Shown here in pieces: positions 9,627-20,227 of a stretch of DNA of 64,000 nucleotides. Position numbers and translations under genes: made by a program. Each line of letters begins with the position of its first letter. Position 1 is the first letter of the stretch. Under the pieces are notes generated by a model that saw nothing but the letters and a program-made list of their open reading frames with translations, searched no databases and had not been told where the DNA came from. The stretch is from Chloroflexota bacterium (GTDB taxonomy: Bacteria; Chloroflexota; Dehalococcoidia; UBA2979), in contig QGNP01000001.1 in NCBI GenBank assembly GCA_003228125.1, positions 1-64,000 of the forward strand, written 5' to 3'.

Positions 9627-10793
9627 ATGAATTTAAATAAAATGACTGCATCAATTTTAGATGAAATGATTAGTCCATCAAAAATTCCAGGTGTCAAATT
9701 TGACCTAAGCGTAGGAGTTCCTGACGAAGAATCTTTGCCAAGTGCAGAATTATTAATTTCAGTTCAAAATGTTTTAAAAAAAGATTATAGAAGTGCACTT
9801 ATTTATGCAGGAGTAAATGGCTTTGTTGGATTAAGATTATGGATTGCCAATAAGGCTAATCAAATATCTGATAATAAATTTAATGAAGAGAATGTATCTT
9901 TAGTATCTGGCAGTGCGCATGGTTTAGATAATATTGCTAGAACATTTTTAGATTTTAACGACGTTGTTATTATTAGTTCTCCAACTTATAACGGAGCTAT
10001 TAGAACTTTTAAAGCTTGTAATGCAGAAATTATTGATATTAATTCCGATGATCAGGGCATGGACATTGTTCAATTGCAATTAAAAATTGATCAATGTAAA
10101 AAAGAGAAAAAAAACATTAAATTATTATATCTTGTTTCAGATTATAATAATCCAACTGGTGAAAGTTATAGTTTGGAAAGGAAAAAAGAAATAGTCAAGC
10201 TTTGTTATGAAAATAATATTTTAATTATTGATGATAGGGCATATGCAGAGATTTCTTTTGAAGATCTTGTAAGCTTTCCTCTTATAGCTGATATCAATCA
10301 CTCTTGCGTTATAGAATTGGGTACTTTTTCGAAAACGATAGCAACTGGATTAAGAGTAGCATGGATCCTTGCAGATGAATCAATTATTAAAAAATTAAAC
10401 ATGATGAGGTTTGATAATGGTGGTTCAAATTTGATCCAGAGAACTATACATAATTTTGTAGATTCTCCAGTATATCCCGATCATCTTCTTAGATTGAAAA
10501 GTATATATAAAATTAAAAGAGATATTGTTTCTGATGCTTTGCAGAAATATTGTTTAAATAATGTTGAGTTTAATTCTCCTCAGGGTGGGTTTTATCATTG
10601 GGTAAAAATTTCTTCTAATATTTCAAATGATGTTATTAAAGACAGAGCATTGAATAAAGGAGTAGCAATCAATTCAGGAAGTGTATATTATTCTAATAAT
10701 GATAATAAAGAACATTTAAGAATTGTGTATTCAAAATTAGATCAGCAGCAATTAGAAAAAGCTATAAAGCTATTATCTGAATGTTTTTATTAG
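9627..10793 (+). CDS. PLP-dependent aminotransferase, class I/II (MocR/2-aminoadipate-aminotransferase-like)
   Basis: YLVSDYNNPTGESYSLERKKEIV, IIDDRAYAEISFE, ELGTFSKTIATGLRVAWI (Schiff-base Lys motif). Confidence 0.88.
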   Translation: MNLNKMTASILDEMISPSKIPGVKFDLSVGVPDEESLPSAELLISVQNVLKKDYRSALIYAGVNGFVGLRLWIANKANQISDNKFNEENVSLVSGSAHGLDNIARTFLDFNDVVIISSPTYNGAIRTFKACNAEIIDINSDDQGMDIVQLQLKIDQCKKEKKNIKLLYLVSDYNNPTGESYSLERKKEIVKLCYENNILIIDDRAYAEISFEDLVSFPLIADINHSCVIELGTFSKTIATGLRVAWILADESIIKKLNMMRFDNGGSNLIQRTIHNFVDSPVYPDHLLRLKSIYKIKRDIVSDALQKYCLNNVEFNSPQGGFYHWVKISSNISNDVIKDRALNKGVAINSGSVYYSNNDNKEHLRIVYSKLDQQQLEKAIKLLSECFY

Positions 10794-10812
10794 TAGTTGA
10801 AGGAAAATAAAA

Positions 10813-11589
10813 TTGTATAATTCTTTACAAAATCAAACAGCTTTAGTTATTGGTGGCACTAGAGGAATTGGGCGAAGTATTTCTACTAGATTGGCTTCTG
10901 AGGGAGTTAATCTAATTATTAATTATCATAAATCTGATGATTTGGCTAATCAAACTGTTATTGAATGTGAAAAATATGGTGTAAATGTAAAATTAATTAA
11001 AGCAGATATTGGTATGCCTGATGATCTTAAAAATATTATTGATGAAATTATCTCTTTAGAAAAATTAGATATTTTAATTCTTAATGCAGCCAAAGGATTA
11101 GAGCGACCTAGGCAAGCTATTGAACAGAAAATTGGACATTTGCGCTCTACTTTAGACACTAATGTTTTAGGACCTTGGGAAATTATCAAATCTTCAAGTA
11201 CGGTGATGAAAAAATCTGGAGGAGGTACAATTATAGGACTTTTAACACCAGGCTCACATTATTATATTGATGGATATTCTGCAGTTGCTGTATCAAAGGC
11301 AGCATTTGAGACTTTAATTAAATACACAGCTGTGGAACTAGCATCAGAGAATATACAAGTTAATGGAGTTATGTCTGGTCTTGTTGAGGGAACAATTGGA
11401 AGTAAATCATTTGAAAACTTTCTTGATAAAATCGCAAAAATTACTCCGTCTGGTAGGAATATTAAAACCGAAGATGTATCGAACCTTGTCGCTTGGTTAT
11501 GTTCAAATGAGTCTAAGATGATTGTGGGACAAACAATCAATATTGATGGTGGATTTACATTGGCTTCTTGGAAAAATTTTCAAGACTAA
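10813..11589 (+). CDS. SDR-family oxidoreductase, FabL/FabG-like
   Basis: [50 protein letters not shown] start. Confidence 0.82.
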   Translation: MYNSLQNQTALVIGGTRGIGRSISTRLASEGVNLIINYHKSDDLANQTVIECEKYGVNVKLIKADIGMPDDLKNIIDEIISLEKLDILILNAAKGLERPRQAIEQKIGHLRSTLDTNVLGPWEIIKSSSTVMKKSGGGTIIGLLTPGSHYYIDGYSAVAVSKAAFETLIKYTAVELASENIQVNGVMSGLVEGTIGSKSFENFLDKIAKITPSGRNIKTEDVSNLVAWLCSNESKMIVGQTINIDGGFTLASWKNFQD

Positions 11590-13259
11590 CTAGTTACAGC
11601 GCCAATAGCAGCACTAGAGACATTCTTAGCATACTTTGCAAAAACACCTCTTTTATATTTATGATTAATTGGTTGCCAATCAGATTTTCTTTTTTCTAAA
11701 GTTTTTTTATCTATTAATACCTCAAGTTTTCTATTAGGTATATCAAATTTAATGGTGTCTCCTTCAATCACAAGAGCAATTGGTCCACCAACTGCAGCCT
11801 CAGGAGCTACATGACCAGCCATTAAGCCTCTAGTTGCACCACTGAATCTTCCGTCAGTTAGTAACGCTACTGAATCATCAAGGCCAGCACCAACAAGAGC
11901 AGCTGTTACACCAAGCATTTCTCTCATGCCAGGACCACCTTTCGGTCCTTCGTTTCTTATAATTAAAACATCACCTTTATTTATTTGATTATCCAATACT
12001 GCTTTCATGGCATCCTCTTCTTGCTCAAATATCCTTGCTGGACCTTCATGGGTTAATCTTTCATGTCCAGCAACTTTAATGACCGATCCATCTGGAGAAA
12101 GATTGCCTTTAAGGATTACTAATCCCCCTGTAGGCTTAATAGCATCTTTAATATCGAGTATGACTTTTTGATCTTTTGTTTCAACTGCATCTTCAATTTC
12201 CATAGCAAGAGTTCTTCCAGTAACTGTGAGAATATTTCCATCAATTTTTTTTGCTTCTAGCAATTTTTTTGCAAGTAATTTTGTACCGCCAGCAATATCC
12301 CAGTCTAAAGCAACATATTTACCACCTGGTCGAAGATCTCCTATGAGAGGTGTCTGAGAACTAATTCTATCAAAGTCATCAATCTCTAATGGGACACCAG
12401 CCTCATGAGCTATAGCAAGCAAATGCAATACGACATTTGTTGAGCCGCCGGTTGCAGCTGCGCAAGCTATACCATTGATCAATGCTTGTTTTGTTATAAT
12501 ATTTTTTGGTAGGATTCCTTGTTCTAAAACCTTCATTATTAACTGCCCAGATTCATATCCAAGTACTTTTTTTCTTTTGTCAGTAGCTCCAACTGTTGAG
12601 CTACCCATTGGAGACATTCCAATAAATTCCAAAACAGTTGCCATAGTATTTGCAGTATATTGTGCACCGCACGAACCTGCACCAGGACAAGCAGCATCTT
12701 CAAGCGATGTTAATTCTTTTTCATCAAGATTGCCTGCAGCGTGTTGTCCAACTGCTTCAAAAACATCTTGTATTGTCACATCATTTCCTTGAAATTTTCC
12801 CGGTGCTATTGAACCACTATAAAGAATTACTGTAGGAATATTTAATCTTGCTGCAACCATTGCCCCTGCTGGAATCGTTTTGTCACATCCGACTATGATA
12901 ACTGCTGCATCAAAAGAATATCCGACTGCTGCTAATTCAATTGAATCTGCTATTAATTCTCTGCTAACTAGAGAAGCTTTCATTCCTTCAGTTCCCATAG
13001 ATATTCCATCGCTAATTGATATTGTATTTACTTCCATTGGAGTACCGCCACTATTTGCAACGCCAGCCATAACATCTTGAGCTAACTCCCTGTGACTAAA
13101 ATTACAAGGCATTGTACCAATCCAACTATGCGCAACCATAACTAACGGTTTTTTTAAATCTTCAGAGTTATAACCAACTGATTTAAAATAAGATCTTGCT
13201 GGGGCTCGATCAGGTCCATCAACTAATTTTTTACTTTTATGCCTTTGATCGAATGTCAT
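11586..13259 (-). CDS. ilvD: Dihydroxy-acid dehydratase
   Basis: [79 protein letters not shown]. Confidence 0.97.
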   Translation of the reverse strand: MTFDQRHKSKKLVDGPDRAPARSYFKSVGYNSEDLKKPLVMVAHSWIGTMPCNFSHRELAQDVMAGVANSGGTPMEVNTISISDGISMGTEGMKASLVSRELIADSIELAAVGYSFDAAVIIVGCDKTIPAGAMVAARLNIPTVILYSGSIAPGKFQGNDVTIQDVFEAVGQHAAGNLDEKELTSLEDAACPGAGSCGAQYTANTMATVLEFIGMSPMGSSTVGATDKRKKVLGYESGQLIMKVLEQGILPKNIITKQALINGIACAAATGGSTNVVLHLLAIAHEAGVPLEIDDFDRISSQTPLIGDLRPGGKYVALDWDIAGGTKLLAKKLLEAKKIDGNILTVTGRTLAMEIEDAVETKDQKVILDIKDAIKPTGGLVILKGNLSPDGSVIKVAGHERLTHEGPARIFEQEEDAMKAVLDNQINKGDVLIIRNEGPKGGPGMREMLGVTAALVGAGLDDSVALLTDGRFSGATRGLMAGHVAPEAAVGGPIALVIEGDTIKFDIPNRKLEVLIDKKTLEKRKSDWQPINHKYKRGVFAKYAKNVSSAAIGAVTS

Positions 13260-13269
13260 TTTTTTCCTA

Positions 13270-13797
13270 TTATATTAATTTTGGAAGATCTGCATCTTTT
13301 GAATGGCCATTTTTTTTAGGACAGAATAGGCAATTGCCATCTTCTTCAACAATTTTATGGCATAATGGGCATTTTGGTCTACCTGTCGAAGCAAGCAGTC
13401 TTGTTTTTTCAATAAATTCATTAGTCATTTTTCTAGATAGTTCAATTCTTAATTTTGGACTTTCTCCATTTTCGATTGATTCTTGGTCGTCAAATAATAT
13501 AATGATGTGGTCTTCGCTAGCAAGATAGTCAACTCCAATCCTTAATAAATTAATTTCTAGGCTCGGTGTCAATGGAAATTCTATTTCTTCTAATGCATTT
13601 ATTATATTTTTTTCAATTGCTACTACGTTATCTGCTAATAATTGAGAGCATGCTCTACCGAGAGAAATAAGTTGATCTTTTTCTATCCATAATAAGCAAA
13701 TATCAGTATTTTTTTCAATTAAAATATAAAATATTCTGTTTCCTGCTTGTCCTTGAAAATGCGTATCTATTCTATTTACTAGTTGATAATTTTTCAT
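13270..13797 (-). CDS. DUF3090 family protein
   Basis: N-terminal [14 protein letters not shown]...LWIEKDQL and C-terminal zinc-binding [27 protein letters not shown]. Confidence 0.8.
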   Translation of the reverse strand: MKNYQLVNRIDTHFQGQAGNRIFYILIEKNTDICLLWIEKDQLISLGRACSQLLADNVVAIEKNIINALEEIEFPLTPSLEINLLRIGVDYLASEDHIIILFDDQESIENGESPKLRIELSRKMTNEFIEKTRLLASTGRPKCPLCHKIVEEDGNCLFCPKKNGHSKDADLPKLI

Positions 13798-13923
13798 ATA
13801 TTTATTCTCGCATTATTATTTATATAAAATTTATATAAAATTAATAATAATTTTATCATTCATTATTAACAAAGAATGTTTAGATAAACTATCATATCAC
13901 TATGAATAAGTCAGCACATCATT

Positions 13924-14847
13924 ATGAATAACTCAATGTATCCTAATTTATCTGCACATTCACGGGTCTTTATTGACGAAAACTTGTCTAAGCATACTTA
14001 TATACGCATTGGCGGTAAAGCTAAATACTTTATTAAAGTAGGTTCAATAATTGATCTAAAAAAATTATTAAGTTGGGTAAAATCAAAAAATATCCCATAT
14101 ATAATTCTTGGTGCTGGGTCTAATGTATTAGTAGATGATGATGGTTGGAATGGTTTAGTCATTTCATTTAAAGATTCAATGAATAACTTGCAAGTAAAGC
14201 AAAATAAAATTGTTGCTGGCTCAGGCGTTATGTTGCCTAAATTATCCAAAGTTGCACAAAAACATTCACTCGCTGGACTTGAATTTGCAATTGGAATTCC
14301 CGGAACGTTAGGTGGAGCTTTATATAGCAATGCTGGAATCAGTAATGTTGATCAAATTAGTAAGATTATTAAGAATGTAACTGTTTTACGAGATAGTAAA
14401 TTGTTAACTATTGACTTAGAAAACATCAAATTTGATTATAGATATTCAAGTTTGAAAGAAAATTGCGAAATAATTGTAGAAGCTGAATTAAGCTTAAGTT
14501 TAGAAAATCAAGAAATTATTGATAAAAAAATGCAATGTATTATGCAATATCGTAAGTTAACTCAGCCAGCTTCAACAAAAAATGCCGGTTCAATTTTTAA
14601 AAATCCTGCGGATTTATCCGCAGGAAAATTGATTGAAGAAGCAAATCTTAAAGGGGTCCAGATAGGAGGAGCAATGGTTAGTTCTAAGCATTCAAATTTC
14701 ATTGTTAATGAAAAAAATGCCACTGCAAAGGATGTTGCTGATTTGATGATGATTATTCAAAATAAGGTATATGAAAATACTGGGATTTTATTGCAACCTG
14801 AGGTAGAATGGTTAGGGAATAAAAAAATTCCAAATATTTTTCAATAA
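13924..14847 (+). CDS. murB: UDP-N-acetylenolpyruvoylglucosamine reductase
   Basis: HTYIRIGGKAKYFI, ILGAGSNVLVDD, GLEFAIGIPGTLGGALYSNAGI, NAGSIFKNPADLSAGKLIEEANLKG. Confidence 0.96.
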   Translation: MNNSMYPNLSAHSRVFIDENLSKHTYIRIGGKAKYFIKVGSIIDLKKLLSWVKSKNIPYIILGAGSNVLVDDDGWNGLVISFKDSMNNLQVKQNKIVAGSGVMLPKLSKVAQKHSLAGLEFAIGIPGTLGGALYSNAGISNVDQISKIIKNVTVLRDSKLLTIDLENIKFDYRYSSLKENCEIIVEAELSLSLENQEIIDKKMQCIMQYRKLTQPASTKNAGSIFKNPADLSAGKLIEEANLKGVQIGGAMVSSKHSNFIVNEKNATAKDVADLMMIIQNKVYENTGILLQPEVEWLGNKKIPNIFQ

Positions 14848-14881
14848 TTTTGAGTTAATTTTTTAAATTACGTAGGTAAAA

Positions 14882-15466
14882 ATGGGAAAAACATATGATT
14901 CTGAAAAAGAGGTCTCCATTGAGGTTTCTGAAGATTTGAAGAATGAAATTTTTTTATTTATTCGAGATTGGAAAAATACTCGCGCTTGGTTAATGACAAG
15001 AAGAAAAGATACTCGAGAAATAATGCGTCCAGTTGGTTCTTTTATAAATAAAGATTGGTCGGTTGGCACAATAACGCAAGATTTACATATCAAAACCACG
15101 CATGTTAAAAATGATCCAATCACAGGATATTTATGGGTAGAAATGGATAGTGAAAGATACGGAAGAATGGATTATCCAAGAAATGTTTGGATGCAAGGCT
15201 CTGCTGATTTAATAGATGATGAAAAAGAAGTTAAAAATTTTTTTGATAAAAGATCTGCAGCAACTGGCAGAGGAGATGCTCATCCTACAGATGATACTTA
15301 TAAAAGAATGTTGATTAATACTAAACCAGAGTATATTCGTGCCGAAGGTTTTTATAAGGACAATCCTATGAGGGCAGTGATTATTCGCGACTTTTCATTA
15401 CATATAAATTTAACCGATGATGAAATATTTAATACATTAAATAATGAAAGATCATTGGAGCAATAA
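14882..15466 (+). CDS. PPOX-class (pyridoxamine 5'-phosphate oxidase-like) protein, possibly F420/flavin-dependent; copy 1
   Basis: Split-barrel pattern (RDWKNTRAWLMTRRKDTREIMRPVGSF, VWMQGSADLI) and GRGDAHPTDDTYKRMLINTKPEYIRAEGF shared with the next gene. Confidence 0.75.
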   Translation: MGKTYDSEKEVSIEVSEDLKNEIFLFIRDWKNTRAWLMTRRKDTREIMRPVGSFINKDWSVGTITQDLHIKTTHVKNDPITGYLWVEMDSERYGRMDYPRNVWMQGSADLIDDEKEVKNFFDKRSAATGRGDAHPTDDTYKRMLINTKPEYIRAEGFYKDNPMRAVIIRDFSLHINLTDDEIFNTLNNERSLEQ

Positions 15467-15467
15467 A

Positions 15468-15977
15468 ATGGGAGAAGTCTGGAATAAAGAAAAAAAGATC
15501 GATGATAATGAATCTGAGCAATATAGAGATATTATTCGTGAATTTATTTCAAAGTATCATTCTACAACATTATCTTATTTTTTAACGATTAGAAAAAATG
15601 GCCAACCAGTGATGAGACCTGTTTCAACTTTTGTAGAAGGATGGGATATATATACAATAAGCCAGCATCACCAAGTTAAAGTTCAACATGTTAAAAATAA
15701 TGCCAATGTGGGTTATTTATTTACTGATAATGAAGGAGATGCCTACATGCCACTTGGTTATACCAAAAATGTGTGGGTTTCAGGTATTTGTGAAATTATT
15801 ACTGATCAATCAGAAATAGAAGAATTTTTTATCAGACGTGAAAAAGGGACTGGGCAAGGCGATGCACATCCGCATGATAATACTTACACCAGACTTTTAT
15901 TTAAAACTAAATTGAACTATTTACGTGCAGAAGGATTTGCTGAGCATGCAAGACCTATTATCTATAAACATTTCTAA
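15468..15977 (+). CDS. PPOX-class protein; copy 2
   Basis: TLSYFLTIRKNGQPVMRPVSTFVEG, VWVSGICEII, GQGDAHPHDNTYTRLLFKTKLNYLRAEGF; the ATG at 15468 directly after the upstream stop is likelier than the tracked 15444 start. Confidence 0.75.
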   Translation: MGEVWNKEKKIDDNESEQYRDIIREFISKYHSTTLSYFLTIRKNGQPVMRPVSTFVEGWDIYTISQHHQVKVQHVKNNANVGYLFTDNEGDAYMPLGYTKNVWVSGICEIITDQSEIEEFFIRREKGTGQGDAHPHDNTYTRLLFKTKLNYLRAEGFAEHARPIIYKHF

Positions 15978-15979
15978 TT

Positions 15980-16345
15980 ATGAATAAAATTAATAAGCTT
16001 GCTGGTGTGATTATCTGGACAGAAAATTTTGATGTGATGTATGATTTTTATACTCAAAAATTAGGGTTAGTGCCTCATACATTAAAAAAAGAATCTGTCA
16101 ATTTTCACTGGGACAACTTAAAATTTACTATAGCCTTTCATCAAAAAGTACGATCATTTTCTAAAGACAAATATCGTATTATGTTAAATTTTGAAGTAGA
16201 TAATATTGATTCAATGTATAAATTATTTTTTTCAAAAGATGTTGAATTTATTAGAAAACCAAGTGATGAAAAATGGGGCAAAGTAGCTAGTTTTTTAGAT
16301 CCTGATCAAAATATTATACAAATAATACAAAATTATAAAAAATAA
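15980..16345 (+). CDS. VOC (glyoxalase/bleomycin-resistance-like) family protein
   Basis: GVIIWTENFDVMYDFYTQKLGL ... FLDPDQNIIQIIQ; length typical of a single VOC unit. Confidence 0.78.
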   Translation: MNKINKLAGVIIWTENFDVMYDFYTQKLGLVPHTLKKESVNFHWDNLKFTIAFHQKVRSFSKDKYRIMLNFEVDNIDSMYKLFFSKDVEFIRKPSDEKWGKVASFLDPDQNIIQIIQNYKK

Positions 16346-16402
16346 TATTTTTTTGTCTAGCTTTTTAGTGTTTTCATATTAGAATTAATTTATTATTGGA
16401 GT

Positions 16403-16666
16403 TTGATAATGACTCAATTAGTTTTTTGGTTACTTTCTTTTGTATTAATTTTTTTAATGGGATTTATGGGATTTCGTTCATTTATTGGTAATGCAAATGC
16501 TGGAAAACACACAATATATACTCATTTAGAGAATAGAGAAAACATAATGAAAAAATTATTGCAGGATGATTTTTTAAATAAAATTGTTGTTTTTTCAGGC
16601 GCATTGACTCTCCTTTTATTAAATACCTTACTTGTATTAGCTTTATTGTTTTTTCCTTCTCACTAA
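16403..16666 (+). CDS. Small membrane protein, about 2 TM segments, unknown function
   Basis: Hydrophobic N- and C-terminal segments; fits between co-directional genes; likely starts at TTG 16403 or the following ATG. Confidence 0.5.
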   Translation: MIMTQLVFWLLSFVLIFLMGFMGFRSFIGNANAGKHTIYTHLENRENIMKKLLQDDFLNKIVVFSGALTLLLLNTLLVLALLFFPSH

Positions 16667-16688
16667 ATATAAAATTTGGAATGAGTAA

Positions 16689-17417
16689 TTGTTGATTAAT
16701 ATTGCACATAGAGGCTTGTCTGCCATTGCTCCTGAGAACACACTTTATTCCTTTGATCGTGCACTTCAATCTGGGATGAATCATTTAGAATTTGATATAC
16801 AATTGAGTTCAGATAAAATTCCTGTTGTTATTCATGATGACAGACTAGATAGAACTACAAATTTAGTAGGAAAAGTAAATGAACGTACTATTGCAGAGCT
16901 TAGAAAAGCTCAAGCATTAAATAATTTTAATTCACTGCATAATGTAGATAAAAAATTATTAGGAATTCCAACTCTTGATGATTTATTAATTCGGTATACA
17001 GATAAAGCACATTTGTATATTGAGCTAAAATCTCCTGATCATGCTTTACCTGAAATTGTTGCAGAAAGTTTAATTAAAAATAATGCTCTGAAATACTCGT
17101 CTAGTCCACCTCAATCAGCCCCAGGATTAACTATTATTGGATTTTCTCTAGAACAAGTTTTACGTTCTAAGTATCTTTTACCGAAAGTTAAACATGGATG
17201 GCTAAGATACGATCTTCATGAAATCGATATTAATTTAGTGAGTAACTTAGAACTTGATGGTATCTATCCTTTTGTTAAAAATATTAAAAAAGATTTAGTT
17301 CATTTTGCAAAGAAAAAAAATATAGTGGTTGGTGTATGGGGAGTTGAAACAAAAAAAGAATATAATAATTTATTATCGATGGAAGTCCACGGCGCTACAG
17401 TTAATTGGGTGCCTTAA
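16689..17417 (+). CDS. Glycerophosphodiester phosphodiesterase family protein
   Basis: NIAHRGLSAIAPENTLYSFDRALQSGMNHLEFDIQLSSDKIPVVIHDDRLDRTTN; VGVWGVET. Confidence 0.92.
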   Translation: MLINIAHRGLSAIAPENTLYSFDRALQSGMNHLEFDIQLSSDKIPVVIHDDRLDRTTNLVGKVNERTIAELRKAQALNNFNSLHNVDKKLLGIPTLDDLLIRYTDKAHLYIELKSPDHALPEIVAESLIKNNALKYSSSPPQSAPGLTIIGFSLEQVLRSKYLLPKVKHGWLRYDLHEIDINLVSNLELDGIYPFVKNIKKDLVHFAKKKNIVVGVWGVETKKEYNNLLSMEVHGATVNWVP

Positions 17418-19081
17418 CTTTTCTTTTGCGCTTGCATTTTTCCTTTTTCAATGTTTACAAACTTTAATAGTATCATGCCTGCTATCATCAAAATAAGTAA
17501 AGAAAGAATTGCAATTTTGCTGTCCCATTTAGAAGAAAAAATTGCATAACTTAATGGCCCTAGAATAGTGGCAGTTCTTCCAATTAATGCAAAAAAACCA
17601 AAAAATTCTGCGCTTTGATCTACTGGTACCATGTATGCATAAATACTTCTAGCTAATGCTTGGCTACCTCCCATAAAAATACCTAATAAACTGCCTAATA
17701 TTAACCACTGTATATTAATGCCAATGTTTAAAGGTATCCATACATTATTTCTAACTAAATTAGTCCACCAACTTAATTTATATCGTTCAATATTTGAAGG
17801 GTGCAAATTTCCTACTATTGTTTTTATTCCTGTATTTTCTTGAGTTGCGATACTTAACTTGTAGTTATTATTTTTAATTTCTGTAAATATGCTATCTATT
17901 TCTTGACGAGTTAATTCTTGTTTATTTTCAAATACTTTGTTGGTAGGTAAAATCTGATTAATTTTTTTTAATTCACTATCACTAATTTTATTTATTTTTT
18001 CTATTATAAAAGTTTGATTAATTTCTACTATTTGAACATCGAATTCATCGAATTCATTTGGAATCATTGGTGCAAATGCCAGAGCAAATATAGTTAATCC
18101 AATCCAACCAAACAGAGCAATTATGAGAGCTTTTTTAGCAGTGAGTATCTCTGCTATTTTAGAAAATAATAATGCGCCAGGCGCAGCAATAAATTGAACT
18201 ATCAAGATAGTAGACATATTAGAAATTAATGACACTCCTAGAACATCGGCTCCAAATGCTCCTGCTACTGACAATACTGTCGCAATACCATCAGTGAATA
18301 ATAAGTATGCAATTAAATAAATTCCAAGTATTTTATAGCGCCTGATATTTTTGATAGTCTGGAATACTTTTTTAAAAGATTCATCTAAAGATTTTTTTGC
18401 AATGATTTTATTACTTTGCTCTTTTTTTGGTTCTGGGACTAACTTGAATGTTAATATTGACCAACCAATCCACCATAATCCAACTGATGCAATACAAGCA
18501 CGTGTTATTAAATCGAGGGAATCAGAATTTGTATATGATACAACAATTGCTAAATGTATCAACAAAAGTAGTCCTCCTCCAATGTATCCATAAGCAAAAC
18601 CACGTGCACTTACTTTATCTAGAAATTTTGGAGCAACAACATGAGGTAGTAATGCATTATAAAATGCTGTTCCACCGATAAATCCTATATTTGCAGTTAC
18701 GAAGCATCCAAAAAACCAAGCCCATGGATTATTAAAGTAAGGTGAAAAAAACATAAGCATGGTTGCTATAGAGCCTATTGCTGTATAGATAAGTAACATT
18801 TTTTTCTTCGTTCCAGTTTTATCTGCGAAAGCACCCAAAACTGGACCAGTAAACATGACAATACTAGCTGATAAAGCAATAGCAAGACTCCACATAGCAC
18901 TTCCAGATAAATTCATTCCCAAAAAATTGGCTGTGTCACCAAATTTATCTTGAAATAAAGCTATAAAATATATGGGAATTATGGCAACAATAGTCGTCGC
19001 AAAACCAGAATTTGCCCAGTCATACATGCACCAGCCATTGATTATTTTATGTTGTTCTTTTGACAAATCTTTAAATTGCAT
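17414..19081 (-). CDS. MFS transporter, UMF1/Atg22-like permease, with an inserted soluble loop
   Basis: Polytopic; WCMYDWANSGFATTIVAIIPIYF; GPVLGAFADKTGTKKKML; GGSQALARSIYAYMVPVDQSAEFFGFF. Confidence 0.85.
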   Translation of the reverse strand: MQFKDLSKEQHKIINGWCMYDWANSGFATTIVAIIPIYFIALFQDKFGDTANFLGMNLSGSAMWSLAIALSASIVMFTGPVLGAFADKTGTKKKMLLIYTAIGSIATMLMFFSPYFNNPWAWFFGCFVTANIGFIGGTAFYNALLPHVVAPKFLDKVSARGFAYGYIGGGLLLLIHLAIVVSYTNSDSLDLITRACIASVGLWWIGWSILTFKLVPEPKKEQSNKIIAKKSLDESFKKVFQTIKNIRRYKILGIYLIAYLLFTDGIATVLSVAGAFGADVLGVSLISNMSTILIVQFIAAPGALLFSKIAEILTAKKALIIALFGWIGLTIFALAFAPMIPNEFDEFDVQIVEINQTFIIEKINKISDSELKKINQILPTNKVFENKQELTRQEIDSIFTEIKNNNYKLSIATQENTGIKTIVGNLHPSNIERYKLSWWTNLVRNNVWIPLNIGINIQWLILGSLLGIFMGGSQALARSIYAYMVPVDQSAEFFGFFALIGRTATILGPLSYAIFSSKWDSKIAILSLLILMIAGMILLKFVNIEKGKMQAQKKS

Positions 19082-19153
19082 GTTATTAATTAGTTACTAG
19101 CATATTGTTTTTTTAATTTGATTAAAATTTGTTTATCCAATTAAGGATTTTTT

Positions 19154-19891
19154 ATGGAAATAATAATCATCATAGGTATGATATGTTTTTTTGGAGCATT
19201 TGTACAATCATTAATTGGATTTGGTTATGCAGTTTTCGTAACACCATTAATTTCTCTTATACTTGGTCCAAAATTGGCAATAGTTTTTTCTATTATCACA
19301 AGTACATTTACTTCCTATATACTTTTTTTTCATCGTGGTGCTTATTCAGAATTAAAAAATGTTAGGACACTGGCATTAATGGCAATTATTGGCACGCCGG
19401 TAGGTATATTTTTATTATTTTATTTTAATGAAAATATTATTCGTTTTTTAATTTCCATCGCTATTTTTGTGAGCGCTGGTGTTACATTAAGAAAGAAAAA
19501 TAATGCCAAGCATAATGATAGAATCTCTCTGCAAATTATTTTTGGTCTAATGTCAGGTGTTATGAGAGGGACTGTTTCAATGGGAGGGCCACCTGTAGTT
19601 ATTTATCAAAATTGGGTAGGTGGTACGCCAGATGTTATTCGTAATAAAATGTATGCTTTTTTTGCGTGGATCAGTCCAGTTGGAATTATTTTTCTTCTAC
19701 CATCCGGACTAATTGATTTTGATTTAATTAAATTAATTCCAACCTCCATTGTATTTATTAGCTTGGGAATATTCGTAGGTGTGAAAAATAGAGCCAAGAT
19801 TTCTAGTAGATTGTTTCATTATTTATCTGTATCATTATTATTCTTGGTAAGCGTGATTGGCATTACAAATACTCTATTGATATGGTTTTAA
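19154..19891 (+). CDS. Sulfite exporter TauE/SafE (TSUP) family permease
   Basis: GAFVQSLIGFGYAVFVTPLISLILGPKLA and MSGVMRGTVSMGGPPVVIYQ. Confidence 0.85.
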   Translation: MEIIIIIGMICFFGAFVQSLIGFGYAVFVTPLISLILGPKLAIVFSIITSTFTSYILFFHRGAYSELKNVRTLALMAIIGTPVGIFLLFYFNENIIRFLISIAIFVSAGVTLRKKNNAKHNDRISLQIIFGLMSGVMRGTVSMGGPPVVIYQNWVGGTPDVIRNKMYAFFAWISPVGIIFLLPSGLIDFDLIKLIPTSIVFISLGIFVGVKNRAKISSRLFHYLSVSLLFLVSVIGITNTLLIWF

Positions 19892-20199
19892 TAGATTTTA
19901 TTAAGGAGGATATTATCAATCCATTAGATGAAAATCAAATAGAAATAAATTTAGCTGAATTAAATGATTGGAAATATATTGACCATAGCATCGTTAAATC
20001 TTTCAAAACTAATAGTTTTACAGAAGCAATAGGCTTTATTGTAATGATTTCCATTGAAGCAGAAAAAATGAATCATCATCCTGTCATTATAAATACTTAT
20101 AATGAAGTTAAAATTAAGCTATCAACGCATGATTCTTCTGGCATTACAAGTAAAGACTTTTTGCTAGCTAAAAAAATTGATTCTCTTTTCTCTTTTTGA
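19882..20199 (+). CDS. 4a-hydroxytetrahydrobiopterin (pterin-4a-carbinolamine) dehydratase
   Basis: LAELNDWKYIDHSIVKSFKTNSFTEAIGFIVMISIEAEKMNHHPVI pattern. Confidence 0.8.
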   Translation: MVLIDFIKEDIINPLDENQIEINLAELNDWKYIDHSIVKSFKTNSFTEAIGFIVMISIEAEKMNHHPVIINTYNEVKIKLSTHDSSGITSKDFLLAKKIDSLFSF

Positions 20200-20227
20200 A
20201 AAAAATGATACAGACTAAGAAATTTCA

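Noticed and set aside
12475-13080. Plus-strand ORFs opposite ilvD
   Set aside because: Antisense shadows of the well-conserved ilvD coding sequence.
13196-13528. 110-aa plus-strand ORF over the ilvD/DUF3090 junction
   Set aside because: Antisense to the C-terminal, zinc-binding part of the DUF3090 gene, which is better supported.
16482-16784. Minus-strand 100-aa ORF
   Set aside because: Overlaps the small membrane protein and the start of the glycerophosphodiesterase gene; no coding signal.
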